The notes: generated by a model from the sequence alone, not told the origin. A stretch of DNA of 64,000 bases from Paremcibacter congregatus (GCF_006385135.1 NZ_CP041025.1:3983501-4047500), one strand, 5' to 3'. Positions 25,620-34,480 are shown, counted from the first letter of the stretch. Translations and numbers: made by a program.

Positions 25620-28157
25620 TTAAAAATCCACCGACAAACGCGCCCCGATCGTGCGTGGTTTCAGCGGTACACCAGTACTAACAAAAGCACTGGCGGTACT
25701 AATCAGAGCATATTCATTGAACAAGTTGGTGGCATAAAGATTAAGAGAAAATCTGTCCCAGTTTACACCTGCACTCAGGTCAACCACAACATAACTGTCA
25801 GATTGGATATTGGAGCTGCCCCCGTCACCGTCAGTGAAAGCACTGCGAGTGCTGTCCTCATACCGAACACCGGCCCCAACATGGGCATCAAGATCAGCAG
25901 TTAAGGCAAAATCATAAATCGCCCGGCTGGAGAAGGTCCATTTAGGTACATAGGGCAATTGCTGCCCAGATGTGCCATTGATATTGGCTTCATCATCATT
26001 AAGCGTGCTGTCTGTATAGGCAAAATTAGATATAACTGACAAGCCGTCAACAGGCTTCAAAATCACACTGCCCTCAACGCCCTTGATGGTGATACCACCA
26101 TCAACATTGCCAAGTCCGCCAAAAAAACCTGCAGGATCTAGGTTAATCGTTGTCTGGAAATCAGCCCAATCAATATACCAAAGGGCGATATCGTAAGAGA
26201 GTACTCCATCTGCCATAGATCCTTTGGCACCCAGTTCATAACTCCACAGGGTATCGGCATTTACAAAGCGAGGCAATTCGTTACCCATTCCATCTGCCAC
26301 AAGCCTGTTGGCAAAAGCCGGTCGATAGCCGCTGGCCACCCGGGCATACAGCGACAGATCGTCGCTTGGCCGGTAACGCAGACCAAAGGACCACGTGTTT
26401 ATTGTATCCTTGACCGAACTATTGAATTCATCAGCTACAGGGCTAAAGAAGCTTACCGGCGCAATATTGGTAAACTCCATCTGGTTCCTGCTTAACCGCC
26501 CCCCTACGGACACATCAAATTCAGGGGTGATATAATACGTCAGGTTCCCAAAAACTGCATTTTCTATATAGTCACTAGGGGACTGGCCCCCATAAACAAG
26601 AATATCGCCAGGTTGGGCAAGGGCACTTTGTGTACCAAAGGTTTCCTCATTGGCATAATAAAGGCCCAGCATCCATTCCCATGTCTCACTGCTGTCAGAA
26701 CTCAGTTGAATTTCCTGACTGAATTTTTCAATACCGAGGTCATCTACCAAAGGAATTGTCGTAGCAGTGGGAACAAAAAAACCAAATAGAGATACAGTTT
26801 CCTGATCTGTGTGGGCGGCACTTTCCACATAGCTAGTGGTAGATGTCAGGGTTGCCCCATCAAATTGATATTCAATAGTTCCGGCATAAAAGGTGCTTTT
26901 TAGATTACGGTTGGAGAAGCCAAAGTCTGTTGCAAACTTGTCATAAGTTGGCACTTTGGTTGCTGCATCAATATCAATATGGGACAAGCCATGATAGGTG
27001 GCTTTCTGGTGCAATGCCCGACCGCGCAAACTTAAACGGTCCGACACTTGAAAATATATATCACCAGAAAAACCATAGCGGTCATACGTATCGGAATCCT
27101 TTTGAAGCAAAGCGCCAGCGCCATCAACCCGATCAACAAACCCGCCATTATCTTCATAGAAACCAGCAACGGTAATGCCCAGCTTGTCCTCAACAATCGG
27201 CACACTGATGCGGCCGTTATAAATTTGGTTAAAGCCGCCTTCTTTTGTGGAAGAAAGGTCAGCCGCCGCATGGCCTCTGAATTCATTCAACGAGGGCTTT
27301 CGGGTGATATATTTTACGGCCCCACCAACAGAAGTTGATCCATAAAGCGTGCCTTGTGGTCCTTTCAGGAACTCAATCCGCTCAATGTCACCAAGCAGGC
27401 CATCAAAGGCAAAACTGCCGCCTGTTCCGTGCGGACCATTGCTGGTTAAGGGCACGGTATCCAGATAAATACCAACTGTGGCCGTACCCCCTGCATTTCC
27501 AAATTTCGCCACTCCGCGCGCCGTAATAGTACCATTGACAGACGAGCCTGCCGTATCGCTCACTGTCACCCCCGGTGTGTAAGCAACAATATCTTTCAGC
27601 CGCGTTAACCCCGCACTGGTAAATTCCTCTGGCCGCACCACGGCCACACTCATCGGCACATCTTGCAAATTCTGCTCGCGCCTGCTGGCGGTTACGATAA
27701 TTTCATCAAAGAGCATGCTGTCTACCCCATCAAGCTTCTCATCATCCTGATAGGGCGCAAGGTTGGCTTCATAGTCTGAGGCAGTATTTGAGCTGATCAC
27801 CTTGAAACCGACCTTCTGATACTGAGTAGACAAACGCTCTGAGGTACCAACTGCAATTGTGCGATCATCAACACGCAGGTAATAAAGCCCGCTACCCGCG
27901 AGTGCTACAGTCAGCGCATCCTGCAGGTTATATGTGCCGGAGAGCTTCCTAACGGTTTTACCCGACAGATCTTCAGAGAAAGACGCGATCTGCACGTCAA
28001 ACTTATCTGAGAGCTGCTGCAGCGCCACATTCAGCGGCTGCCGTGCCATCTCCAACGCCTTTGCTTCATAGGACTGTGTCGCCTGCGCCGGTACGGTTAC
28101 CATTGCTGCCGTTAGCGCAAGGACGCTCACCAAACTGTATTTATAATTTTTCTTCAT
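25620..28157 (-). CDS. TonB-dependent receptor with STN signalling domain, copy B
   Basis: About 845 residues; ATG 28157 (MKKNYKYSL) is best spaced from AGGGAGA, with ATG 28163 as alternative. Signal peptide to about QATQS, STN domain (ARQPLNVALQQLSDKFDVQI ... TYNLQDALTVALAGSGLYY), Ton box-like FDEIIVTASRREQNLQDVPM, plug (GIYLDTVPL), barrel ending IGARLSVDF with terminal Phe. It resembles copy A throughout, including the shared RPEEFTS plug text. The sigma and FecR genes that should control it are divergent, 279 bp away. Ligand unknown. Confidence 0.93.
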   Translation of the reverse strand: MKKNYKYSLVSVLALTAAMVTVPAQATQSYEAKALEMARQPLNVALQQLSDKFDVQIASFSEDLSGKTVRKLSGTYNLQDALTVALAGSGLYYLRVDDRTIAVGTSERLSTQYQKVGFKVISSNTASDYEANLAPYQDDEKLDGVDSMLFDEIIVTASRREQNLQDVPMSVAVVRPEEFTSAGLTRLKDIVAYTPGVTVSDTAGSSVNGTITARGVAKFGNAGGTATVGIYLDTVPLTSNGPHGTGGSFAFDGLLGDIERIEFLKGPQGTLYGSTSVGGAVKYITRKPSLNEFRGHAAADLSSTKEGGFNQIYNGRISVPIVEDKLGITVAGFYEDNGGFVDRVDGAGALLQKDSDTYDRYGFSGDIYFQVSDRLSLRGRALHQKATYHGLSHIDIDAATKVPTYDKFATDFGFSNRNLKSTFYAGTIEYQFDGATLTSTTSYVESAAHTDQETVSLFGFFVPTATTIPLVDDLGIEKFSQEIQLSSDSSETWEWMLGLYYANEETFGTQSALAQPGDILVYGGQSPSDYIENAVFGNLTYYITPEFDVSVGGRLSRNQMEFTNIAPVSFFSPVADEFNSSVKDTINTWSFGLRYRPSDDLSLYARVASGYRPAFANRLVADGMGNELPRFVNADTLWSYELGAKGSMADGVLSYDIALWYIDWADFQTTINLDPAGFFGGLGNVDGGITIKGVEGSVILKPVDGLSVISNFAYTDSTLNDDEANINGTSGQQLPYVPKWTFSSRAIYDFALTADLDAHVGAGVRYEDSTRSAFTDGDGGSSNIQSDSYVVVDLSAGVNWDRFSLNLYATNLFNEYALISTASAFVSTGVPLKPRTIGARLSVDF

Positions 28158-28435
28158 TTTCATTCTCCCTAACTCCAACAGTTAATGTTACTCACTCAGG
28201 CGGTTCCCAACGCCTGTAGAATGAAAGAGCGGGCCTCGCTGGAAAAATGGGTACAAATGCGGTAAAATAATTTCCCGTCACTTCGCTTTGCTACCCGATA
28301 AGGTGACATCAACTTTCACAAAATTTCTAAATTCGGGTGGTTAGAGTACCCATTTTCTGGAAAGCAAAAGCTCTTTCAGTATAACAGCTCGTAACGTCCC
28401 TGTGGACAGGATTTAGAATTGGAATGAGATAAACG

Positions 28436-28969
28436 GTGCCAAACAAGGGCGACATAGACCTTAAAACACAGCGGAACTGGTCTGCGTGGAAAGCTTATGC
28501 GCCGAGACTGCACCGCTTCCTAATCTCCAAACTAGCGAACAAGGATGATGCCAGCGACCTGATGCAGGAGGCTTATCTGAGGCTGATCCGAATTGAAAAA
28601 CCGGAACTGATCCGCCACCCGGAAGTCTATCTGTTTCGGATCGCATCTAACCTTGTTGGAGAGTTTTTTCTTAAGCGAAAAAACAATCCCAGGATGGTAG
28701 ACATTGAGGATATTACCGACACCGATGATGATAGCGATCAGGGTGCCTTTATCGATCATATTTCGCACCGACAGGACCTGAATGAACTTGAGGCTATTTT
28801 TGCTGATCTTCCGCCTTTATACAGGGAGGTGATTTTATTACGTAAACGGGACGGCCTAAGCCATGAAGAAATTGCTGAGCGGCTTCATATTTCCCCTAAT
28901 ACTGTTCATAAGTATATAACCAGGGCCCTTGCCAAATGCCGTGCAAGTTGGGTGGAGAAGAAGAGATGA
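28436..28969 (+). CDS. ECF RNA polymerase sigma factor (FecI-like), copy B
   Basis: 177 residues; the only usable start in frame is GTG 28436. Region 2: LANKDDASDLMQEAYLRLIR and EVYLFRIASNLVGEFFLKRK. Region 4: DLPPLYREVILLRKRDGLSH plus IAERLHISPNTVHKYITRA. It ends with ATGA overlapping the fecR start, so the two are coupled. It is transcribed away from the receptor it probably activates, unlike copy A, where all genes are co-directional. Confidence 0.93.
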   Translation: MPNKGDIDLKTQRNWSAWKAYAPRLHRFLISKLANKDDASDLMQEAYLRLIRIEKPELIRHPEVYLFRIASNLVGEFFLKRKNNPRMVDIEDITDTDDDSDQGAFIDHISHRQDLNELEAIFADLPPLYREVILLRKRDGLSHEEIAERLHISPNTVHKYITRALAKCRASWVEKKR

Positions 28970-30165
28970 GCGACTTAACAGAACGACAAAGAACGATTAT
29001 TGACGAAGCCAGCGAATGGGTCACCAGACTTGACGGCGCAAAACTGCCGGCAACCGAGCAGCAAGCGTTCGCCGAGTGGCTTACTGTGTCCAAAGAACAT
29101 ATCCAGGAGTTTCTGTTTGCCGCTGCCACGTTTCAGGCGCTGGGGGATATTGAGGCCACCGAGCGTGTGACCACTGATCAGTTGCTTGCAGAGAAGGCTC
29201 CAGATGTTATTCCCCTTTTCCGAGAGCCTGGAGAAAAAGCCTCTAAGCCCGATGAACCCGTAACCGGATTAGCCAACTATGGCGCCGCCAAACCGGCTAA
29301 TGAACCTGAGAAACAGCCCACCTGGAAGAAGATGGCGCTGATCGCGGCCACCATTGCCTTTGTGGTGATCTCCCCCTCAAGCTATCTGGCCTATAATAGT
29401 GGCCTGCAGAACGATGGCGCCCCACTTCTCGCGTATGCAACCGACGTGGGCGAACAGCGCAGTATTCCTCTCAGCGACGGGTCCGTTATTTATCTCAACA
29501 CCAACTCACGGGTTTCTGTTGAGTTCCTGGAGACGGAACGGAAGATAGAGCTTCTCGAAGGGGAAGCCCTCTTCAAGGTGGCTCATAACCCCGAACAGCC
29601 TTTCCGGGTCTATAGCGGTCTAGCGGTTGCTGAAGCGCTTGGCACCACTTTCAATGTCTACAGAGAGAACGGCAGAACCAATGTGGCCGTTGTTGAAGGC
29701 AAAGTGGCGGTTTCTGCGCAGAGAACCAACACAGAAACCATGCAAAATGATCAGAATGAAAAAGCTCATGCTACTACCGAACCACAAGAGACACCCGCGC
29801 CTGTCCAACCCCTGCTGCTCACCTCTGGGCAAAAGTCAGCTCTCGACAAGGATCAGGGCTTCCTGCCAGTGCAAACTGTTCAGCCGGACCTGATCACCTC
29901 CTGGCGGGAGCGAAGGCTTGTCTTTGAACAGGAACAGCTTGCCACCATTGCAAGAGAGTTCAACCGTTACAACAAAATCAAACTCGTCATAGATGACGAA
30001 GACCTCAACACACTTGAATTTGATGGTGTTTTTGATGCCGACGATCCGAAAGCTTTTGTTCAGTTTCTGGAACTGACCGGCGCCGTTGAAGCCATACAGA
30101 TATCCAATACCGAAATCCGCCTGAGAAAAACAGACCAGAACATGCCAAAAGACAGCAAACTTTAG
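28966..30165 (+). CDS. FecR-family signal-transducing membrane protein, copy B
   Basis: About 399 residues from ATG 28966 (MSDLTERQRTI), after GGAGAAGAAGAG and overlapping the sigma stop (ATGA); an in-frame ATG 30 bp upstream is inside the sigma gene. DUF4880 region (DEASEWVTRLDG ... EQQAFAEWLTVS), transmembrane helix near MALIAATIAFVVISPSSYLA, FecR domain (EQRSIPLSDGSVIYLNTNSR, ALGTTFNVYRENGRTNVAVV), then a linker rich in Gln, Pro and Thr that copy A lacks, and the C-terminal DUF4974-like part (LVFEQEQLATIAREFNRYNK). Function as for copy A. Confidence 0.93.
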   Translation: MSDLTERQRTIIDEASEWVTRLDGAKLPATEQQAFAEWLTVSKEHIQEFLFAAATFQALGDIEATERVTTDQLLAEKAPDVIPLFREPGEKASKPDEPVTGLANYGAAKPANEPEKQPTWKKMALIAATIAFVVISPSSYLAYNSGLQNDGAPLLAYATDVGEQRSIPLSDGSVIYLNTNSRVSVEFLETERKIELLEGEALFKVAHNPEQPFRVYSGLAVAEALGTTFNVYRENGRTNVAVVEGKVAVSAQRTNTETMQNDQNEKAHATTEPQETPAPVQPLLLTSGQKSALDKDQGFLPVQTVQPDLITSWRERRLVFEQEQLATIAREFNRYNKIKLVIDDEDLNTLEFDGVFDADDPKAFVQFLELTGAVEAIQISNTEIRLRKTDQNMPKDSKL

Positions 30166-30251
30166 GCAATCTGACCTCCGTAACGAATGCGCTGGAATCT
30201 CCCAATTCCGTACGGGAATTCAATATTGCGTTTTAATATGACCCTTCAAGC

Positions 30252-30282
30252 GTTATACTCATACTATTTTATATAGTATAAC
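30252..30282. promoter_or_regulatory. AT-rich palindrome upstream of secreted repeat protein B
   Basis: GTTATACT (30252-30259) and AGTATAAC (30275-30282) are a perfect 8-bp inverted repeat; a nested repeat ATACTAT/ATAGTAT lies inside (30261-30267, 30273-30279). It sits about 22 bp before ATG 30305 and is followed by ACTTAGGGACGTAC, similar to CTTTAGGGATAC before copy A. Likely a shared promoter or operator. Confidence 0.45.
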
Positions 30283-30304
30283 CACTTAGGGACGTACGAA
30301 GTCG

Positions 30305-31030
30305 ATGTATTGCGGGCGTAGCGGAACCGGACCATTTCTAACTATTCTGCTGCTTTGTTTCTGGCTGGTGGACTTACCTTCAGCCTCGGCAAATGATTAC
30401 GGATGGACGGAAGATAAAATCGGCAAGCTCGCTGTTAAAGCCGACAAGGCTGCCCGCAAGAAGCGATGGAACCAAGCGATCCACTACGGGGAAAAGGCGC
30501 TGGAAGGCAGCAAGGTCCTTTATCCGGAATACTCCCCCCTCTATATCAACCGTCTCAAGACACTAAACCGTTATTATGATCGGGCCAACAGGCTTCCTGA
30601 AGTGTCTGACCACGTGAAAAAAGCGTTTCGACTTTCGTCAGCCCACCTCGGCCCTGATCACGCAACATCCAAAGTCAGTCGCCTATTATACTACAAGCTA
30701 CTGCTGGCTGAGAAAGACTATCCTGCCGCCATTCTATTGGTGAAAGACACGCTGGCGCGTCTTGGGGAAAGCGATGATGATCAGTTCAAGCGGCTCCATT
30801 ATCTGGGCCAGCTATATTCCTTTTACGGGCTGACCAATCAGTTTGAACTAGAAGAACAAACGATTCGGGAGAGACTTGCCTTAAACAGTCTGATGGTTGG
30901 CGAGGGGCTGGAGAACAACTCGGATATTCTGCTCGATCTCGCCAAAAACCTCTGCACACAGAAAAAATATCTGGAACATGACGCGCTCGTCAAAGTCTGG
31001 GGCACAAACTTTATATGCCTGCGAAACTGA
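30305..31030 (+). CDS. secreted helical-repeat (TPR-like) protein of unknown function, copy B
   Basis: 241 residues with a signal peptide (TGPFLTILLLCFWLVDLPSA, cut near ASA). The mature protein starts YGWTEDKIGKLAVKADKAAR and matches copy A along its length (RLKTLNRYYDRA versus RLKTLIRYYDKA; KRLHYLGQLYSFYGLTNQF versus RKLHYLGQLNGLYGITGQF). Helical pairs suggest TPR-like packing. The two C-terminal-half Cys (NLC, NFIC) are shared. It follows the sigma and fecR genes on the same strand by 139 bp with its own palindromic upstream site. Confidence 0.8.
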   Translation: MYCGRSGTGPFLTILLLCFWLVDLPSASANDYGWTEDKIGKLAVKADKAARKKRWNQAIHYGEKALEGSKVLYPEYSPLYINRLKTLNRYYDRANRLPEVSDHVKKAFRLSSAHLGPDHATSKVSRLLYYKLLLAEKDYPAAILLVKDTLARLGESDDDQFKRLHYLGQLYSFYGLTNQFELEEQTIRERLALNSLMVGEGLENNSDILLDLAKNLCTQKKYLEHDALVKVWGTNFICLRN

Positions 31031-31073
31031 TATAGAGAAGATAATGTTCATTGTGAATGGTGAGATGCCCTTA

Positions 31074-31107
31074 GGTTACTAGGCGCCGTTGAATTTCTAT
31101 TCCCGTC
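31074..31107. repeat. imperfect direct repeat flanking the SDR gene (left copy)
   Basis: GGTTACTAGGCGCCGTTGAA and the next 14 bases resemble 32372-32405 (GTTTACTAGACGCCTTTGAG onward) at about three quarters of positions. The two copies bracket the SDR gene. Possibly ends of a small mobile cassette or relics of one transposase tail. Confidence 0.35.
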
Positions 31108-31116
31108 GCTCCGACA

Positions 31117-31242
31117 TTATGATCCTTCCATGGCTTCCGTCACGCTATTGCTTTGAGACAATTCCTTACGAATTTTGCTTGCCCGGTTAGCCGGGGCGTA
31201 AGCTGTTGGCGCCGTGACGGTAATTTCATCAATAGCCGCCAT
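31117..31242 (-). CDS. possible 41-residue microprotein
   Basis: MAAIDEITVTAPTAYAPANR continues to ASKIRKELSQSNSVTEAMEG and Ser, then TAA. IDEITVTAP resembles the Ton-box segment of the receptors (FDEIIVTAS). A weak AGGA lies ten bases before the ATG. There is no signal peptide. It could be a receptor fragment, a peptide precursor or chance; the rest of 31031-31454 shows no gene. Confidence 0.25.
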   Translation of the reverse strand: MAAIDEITVTAPTAYAPANRASKIRKELSQSNSVTEAMEGS

Positions 31243-31454
31243 GACAATTTATTCCTAATATAATCATTCTAACCCAAATTCGCCCAATACCTGACAATAA
31301 ATATAGTGAGTTTCATTGTCGCTCCGTTTCTTGCTTTCAAATTGAGTTTCCTGATTTCCTATTCGATAACAAGAAACGGAGTGCATGGCGTTTGAATAAG
31401 GCGTTTTCTTTATCCCCCAGGGAAACCGAAACGAATAAAAATTAGGAAAACCAA

Positions 31455-32219
31455 ATGAACAAACTACAAGATAAAGTTGCCATTGTTACGGGGGCCAGCT
31501 CAGGTATTGGCTATGAAACCGCTCTGCTTTTTGCCCGCCAAGGTGCAAAACTTATCGTTTCTGCACGCCGCCAGAAAGAGCTCGATGAGTTGGTCAGTAA
31601 AATTACAAAAGCCGGTGGCACAGCCCTTGCTGTCGTCGGAGACATCAAAAAAGAAGCCACGGCGAAAGCCCTGGTTGAAGTGGCAATATCAAATTTTGGC
31701 GAACTTCATATCGCATTCAACAATGCAGGGTGGATGGGCGAAATGGGGCCAACGCCGGACGTATCGCTTGCTGGATTTGAAGAAACTATTGCAACGAACC
31801 TGACCGCTGCATTTCTCGGTGCAAAATTTCAAATTCCGGCAATGCTGGAATCTGGTGGCGGTTCCATTATATTCACGTCAACTTTTGTTGGATATACAGC
31901 AGGCATGCCAGGCATGGCCGCTTATGCGGCTGCTAAATCTGGACTGATTGGTCTGACGCAAGCACTGGCAGCGGAATTTGGGCCCCAGAAGATAAGGGTG
32001 AATGCATTGCTGCCGGGCGGCGTAAATACACCAATGGGCAGAAGTGCCGCAGAAACACCGGAAGCAATGGAATTTGTTAAAGGCCTGCATGCTCTTAAAC
32101 GTACAGCTGAACCCGAAGAAATTGCACAGTCCGCTCTGTATTTAGCATCAGATGCTTCAAGCTTCACAACAGGAACGGCCATGTTGGTAGACGGCGGTGT
32201 TTCTATCAATCGCACCTGA
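31455..32219 (+). CDS. short-chain dehydrogenase/reductase (SDR)
   Basis: 254 residues, classical SDR length. TGASSGIGYE is the NAD(P)-binding glycine motif, NNAG follows in place, the catalytic Tyr-Lys is YAAAKSG, and the C-terminal ASDASSFTTGTAMLVDGG is typical. ARRQ after the second strand favours NADP(H). AGGAAAACCAA precedes the ATG. It stands alone between two imperfect direct repeats; the substrate cannot be told from the sequence. Confidence 0.93.
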   Translation: MNKLQDKVAIVTGASSGIGYETALLFARQGAKLIVSARRQKELDELVSKITKAGGTALAVVGDIKKEATAKALVEVAISNFGELHIAFNNAGWMGEMGPTPDVSLAGFEETIATNLTAAFLGAKFQIPAMLESGGGSIIFTSTFVGYTAGMPGMAAYAAAKSGLIGLTQALAAEFGPQKIRVNALLPGGVNTPMGRSAAETPEAMEFVKGLHALKRTAEPEEIAQSALYLASDASSFTTGTAMLVDGGVSINRT

Positions 32220-32422
32220 GAAATCTCAAAATAGAAGGGAGAGAGGGTAGTCAAATGCCCTCTTTCTCTATGCCCTAGTTTTGGGGGCTTTATAATAACC
32301 CCACCACCTCTACTCAGCGCCCAACTATGCCCCCTGTGGAGCACCATTTTTAATCTCATTGAATTGCCCCCAGTTTACTAGACGCCTTTGAGCTTCCATT
32401 CCTGTTGCAATTCAAAAGTCTA

Positions 32423-32986
32423 TTAGCCGTAACATTCCATAGCGACCTTGACCTGCGCGATGGCTTTCATCATATGTTTCTTGACCATATGGGTGCTCAT
32501 CCCGCAGTGCTGTGAGATTTCATGATAGCTCATCCCCTCGAACCGGGCGAGCAGAAAGACATCGCGGGTTTTCGGCGGGAAGCCGTTCAGCACCTTAAGC
32601 AGGTATCGGCATTGGTCGCGGTCGTCAATATTTTGCACCACCGCCCCCAGCCCGCCGTACCCCTGCGGCGTCGCCCTCTCCAGCCCGTCGTCATATTCCA
32701 CATGAAGGACCCGGCGCCGCACCCCGTCGTCACGCCATTTGTTTTTCAGCAGGTTCGAGGCGATCTTGAACAGATAGCCCTCCGTCTGGGCCAGCGCCGC
32801 CGGATCCTGAAACCGGGATAGCCGGTAATAGACCTCCTGGGTCAAGTCTTCGGCCGCCCCGTGATCCCGGGTCGAGGCCCAGAAATACCGCATCAGGGCC
32901 CGGTGATATTTGGCGACAAGCTGGGTCAGGATGCTGGTCCGCACCTCTTCCGCCTCCGGCGGCGGGGTGTGTTGCGGGCGGCTCAT
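32423..32986 (-). CDS. ECF sigma factor (FecI-like), orphan
   Basis: About 187 residues; ATG 32986 overlaps the stop of the upstream small gene as ATGA, which makes it preferable to ATG 32998. Region 2: STRDHGAAEDLTQEVYYRLS and GYLFKIASNLLKNKWRDD. Region 4: PPKTRDVFLLARFEGMSYHE followed by ISQHCGMSTHMVKKHMM. No FecR or receptor gene follows. Instead it is coupled to the 100-residue gene upstream. It is GC-rich compared with the AT-rich genes to its right. Confidence 0.9.
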   Translation of the reverse strand: MSRPQHTPPPEAEEVRTSILTQLVAKYHRALMRYFWASTRDHGAAEDLTQEVYYRLSRFQDPAALAQTEGYLFKIASNLLKNKWRDDGVRRRVLHVEYDDGLERATPQGYGGLGAVVQNIDDRDQCRYLLKVLNGFPPKTRDVFLLARFEGMSYHEISQHCGMSTHMVKKHMMKAIAQVKVAMECYG

Positions 32987-33285
32987 GGCGCGTCCCAATA
33001 TACGTCAAGGCCGGCCTTGAGATAGGCCGCAACCTCGCCCCAGAAGCGCAGGTTTTCCTCCGGGTTGTCGCGTTTGCGGGCATAGCGCACCCGCCGCCGC
33101 AGTTCCTTCATCGGGTCGGCGTGGTGGATCAGTATGCTGTAGGCCACCTCCAGTGGGTGGGCGATGTCCCACAGGCTGCGGGATGTCGGCGGATGCGCAT
33201 TTTTATCTGAAGGGGCGGCTTCTGAAAGGGCGATATCCCGGCGCGGCGGCGGGGTTTGGGGGGCGTGCGAAGGTCTGTCGGTCAT
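32983..33285 (-). CDS. small hypothetical protein coupled to ECF sigma gene
   Basis: 100 residues: Pro-rich start (SHAPQTPPPRRDIALSEAAP), then a conserved-looking helical part (LWDIAHPLEVAYSILIHHAD, KELRRRVRYARKRDNPEENL). No membrane helix and no ZAS-type zinc motif. The four-base overlap with the sigma gene suggests a joint function, such as a soluble regulator, but this is inference. I do not recognise the family. Confidence 0.6.
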   Translation of the reverse strand: MTDRPSHAPQTPPPRRDIALSEAAPSDKNAHPPTSRSLWDIAHPLEVAYSILIHHADPMKELRRRVRYARKRDNPEENLRFWGEVAAYLKAGLDVYWDAP

Positions 33286-33343
33286 CTGTGGCCTCTGTGT
33301 CCTGATGCGACCAGGGCCTGAATGTTCATGCCCTGGACTGGGA

Positions 33344-33374
33344 CCGGGCTTTCTTTACATAAAAAAAAGCCCGG
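33344..33374. terminator. hairpin upstream of the orphan sigma unit
   Basis: CCGGGCTTT (33344-33352) and AAAGCCCGG (33366-33374) form a 9-bp stem; an A-run leads into the right arm. It lies in the 496-bp stretch 33286-33781, which otherwise shows no gene on either strand and marks a change from GC-rich to AT-rich DNA. Confidence 0.45.
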
Positions 33375-33781
33375 CTCGGGGCTTAGAGAGACGCCAACAA
33401 CGCCTGCTGCAAGTTGTTTTGCAGCGCTCCCGACAAAAAGAAACACGAAAGAATCTTTCCGCCCGGCCACATTGACCTACTCGCGTAAGCCAACGAATTC
33501 ACAGGATAGGGATAACCCTATATTCTGTAAACCACAAATCTCGTTTGCGCTGCTCCGTACATGAAAGACACTCGGGAGACAAAGGCGCGATTGTTGGTAT
33601 GCTCTCTAAAGCACACGCCATCCCAATAAGATGACGATTTCCCACAAACCGAAGCCTGCGAGCAAAATCAGTATACGGGAATAAAGTTTTCGGTGCAACT
33701 TCGAATTGTCACCAGCAGTCATAATTGCTCTTGTATAAAATAGTACTATTTGCTATATTATAGATTAAAGGAGAAAATAGA

Positions 33782-34195
33782 ATGCCTAGAACAATAACAG
33801 TCTCAACAGATGTTTTCGCCGCCATTTGGGCGAAAAGAGAAGATGGAGAGGAAAACGAAGATCAAATTCTTCAAAGAATATTCGGGTGTAAGAAAAACAC
33901 GACTGATCAAATTAGTCATCATATTTCTAGTCAGTCTGGTGGCGTGTATGATTCACGAAATAACGTACATTTTCCGCAGGGTTTTAAGATTTTTAGAATG
34001 TACAAGGGTAAAGAATATTGCGCAATCGCACAAGATGGTGTGTGGGTACGAGAAGGTGTAGGTGGTCACTTCCCTACTCTCAACCAGTTAAACCATTCAA
34101 TTGCTGCAGGTAATGAAAATGTATGGAATGGAAATTGGAAATACCGCACCGAAGATGGATCCATTCGTCCAATAAGCGACCGGAGGCCAAAGTAA
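33782..34195 (+). CDS. small DNA-binding-like protein (RHH-like N-terminus plus RAMA/DUF2924-like domain)
   Basis: 137 residues after AAAGGAGAAAATAG. The first ~35 residues (TITVSTDVFAAIWAKREDGE, DQILQRIFG) look like a SeqA/ribbon-helix-helix N-terminus. The C-terminal half (GFKIFRMYKGKEYCAIAQDG, then FPTLNQLNHSI and a WNGNWKYR end) resembles the RAMA or DUF2924 fold found with restriction-modification proteins. AT-rich and probably imported. It could be a modified-DNA sensor; assigned by eye only. Confidence 0.5.
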   Translation: MPRTITVSTDVFAAIWAKREDGEENEDQILQRIFGCKKNTTDQISHHISSQSGGVYDSRNNVHFPQGFKIFRMYKGKEYCAIAQDGVWVREGVGGHFPTLNQLNHSIAAGNENVWNGNWKYRTEDGSIRPISDRRPK

Positions 34196-34261
34196 TTTAA
34201 TTTTCTAGCGAAACATCCCTACGTTTCCTGACGGGAACTTTAAAGAAAGAAAGGATCAGGA

Positions 34262-34480
34262 ATGGCTAAAGATAGATTTAAGTTGAAGCTTAAATGCCCC
34301 AGTTGTGGTTTGGCGGGCATGGCAGATGCCGAAGAAGAAGAAGGTTGGGCGTATCTAAAAGGCAAAACAGCCAGAAGAATAACCCATAAACCTGACGGAT
34401 TCAAAGATGTGGAAGACAACAAAAAGCCAGGTGGGATAGATATCGTGTGTACCCAATGTGGAGAATCGGCGCTCTCTTGA
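34262..34480 (+). CDS. small zinc-ribbon protein
   Basis: 72 residues with two CxxC knuckles, CPSCG near residue 12 and CTQCG near the end, a probable zinc ribbon. Between them lies an acidic patch (ADAEEEEG) and WAYLKGKTARRITHKPDGF. GAAAGGATCAGGA precedes the ATG. It lies 66 bp after the RHH-like gene on the same strand, so the two may be co-transcribed. No named family recognised. Confidence 0.6.
   Translation: MAKDRFKLKLKCPSCGLAGMADAEEEEGWAYLKGKTARRITHKPDGFKDVEDNKKPGGIDIVCTQCGESALS

Noticed and set aside
29620..29832. Small minus-strand frame inside fecR B
   Set aside because: Antisense to a gene with clear FecR domains; no independent support.
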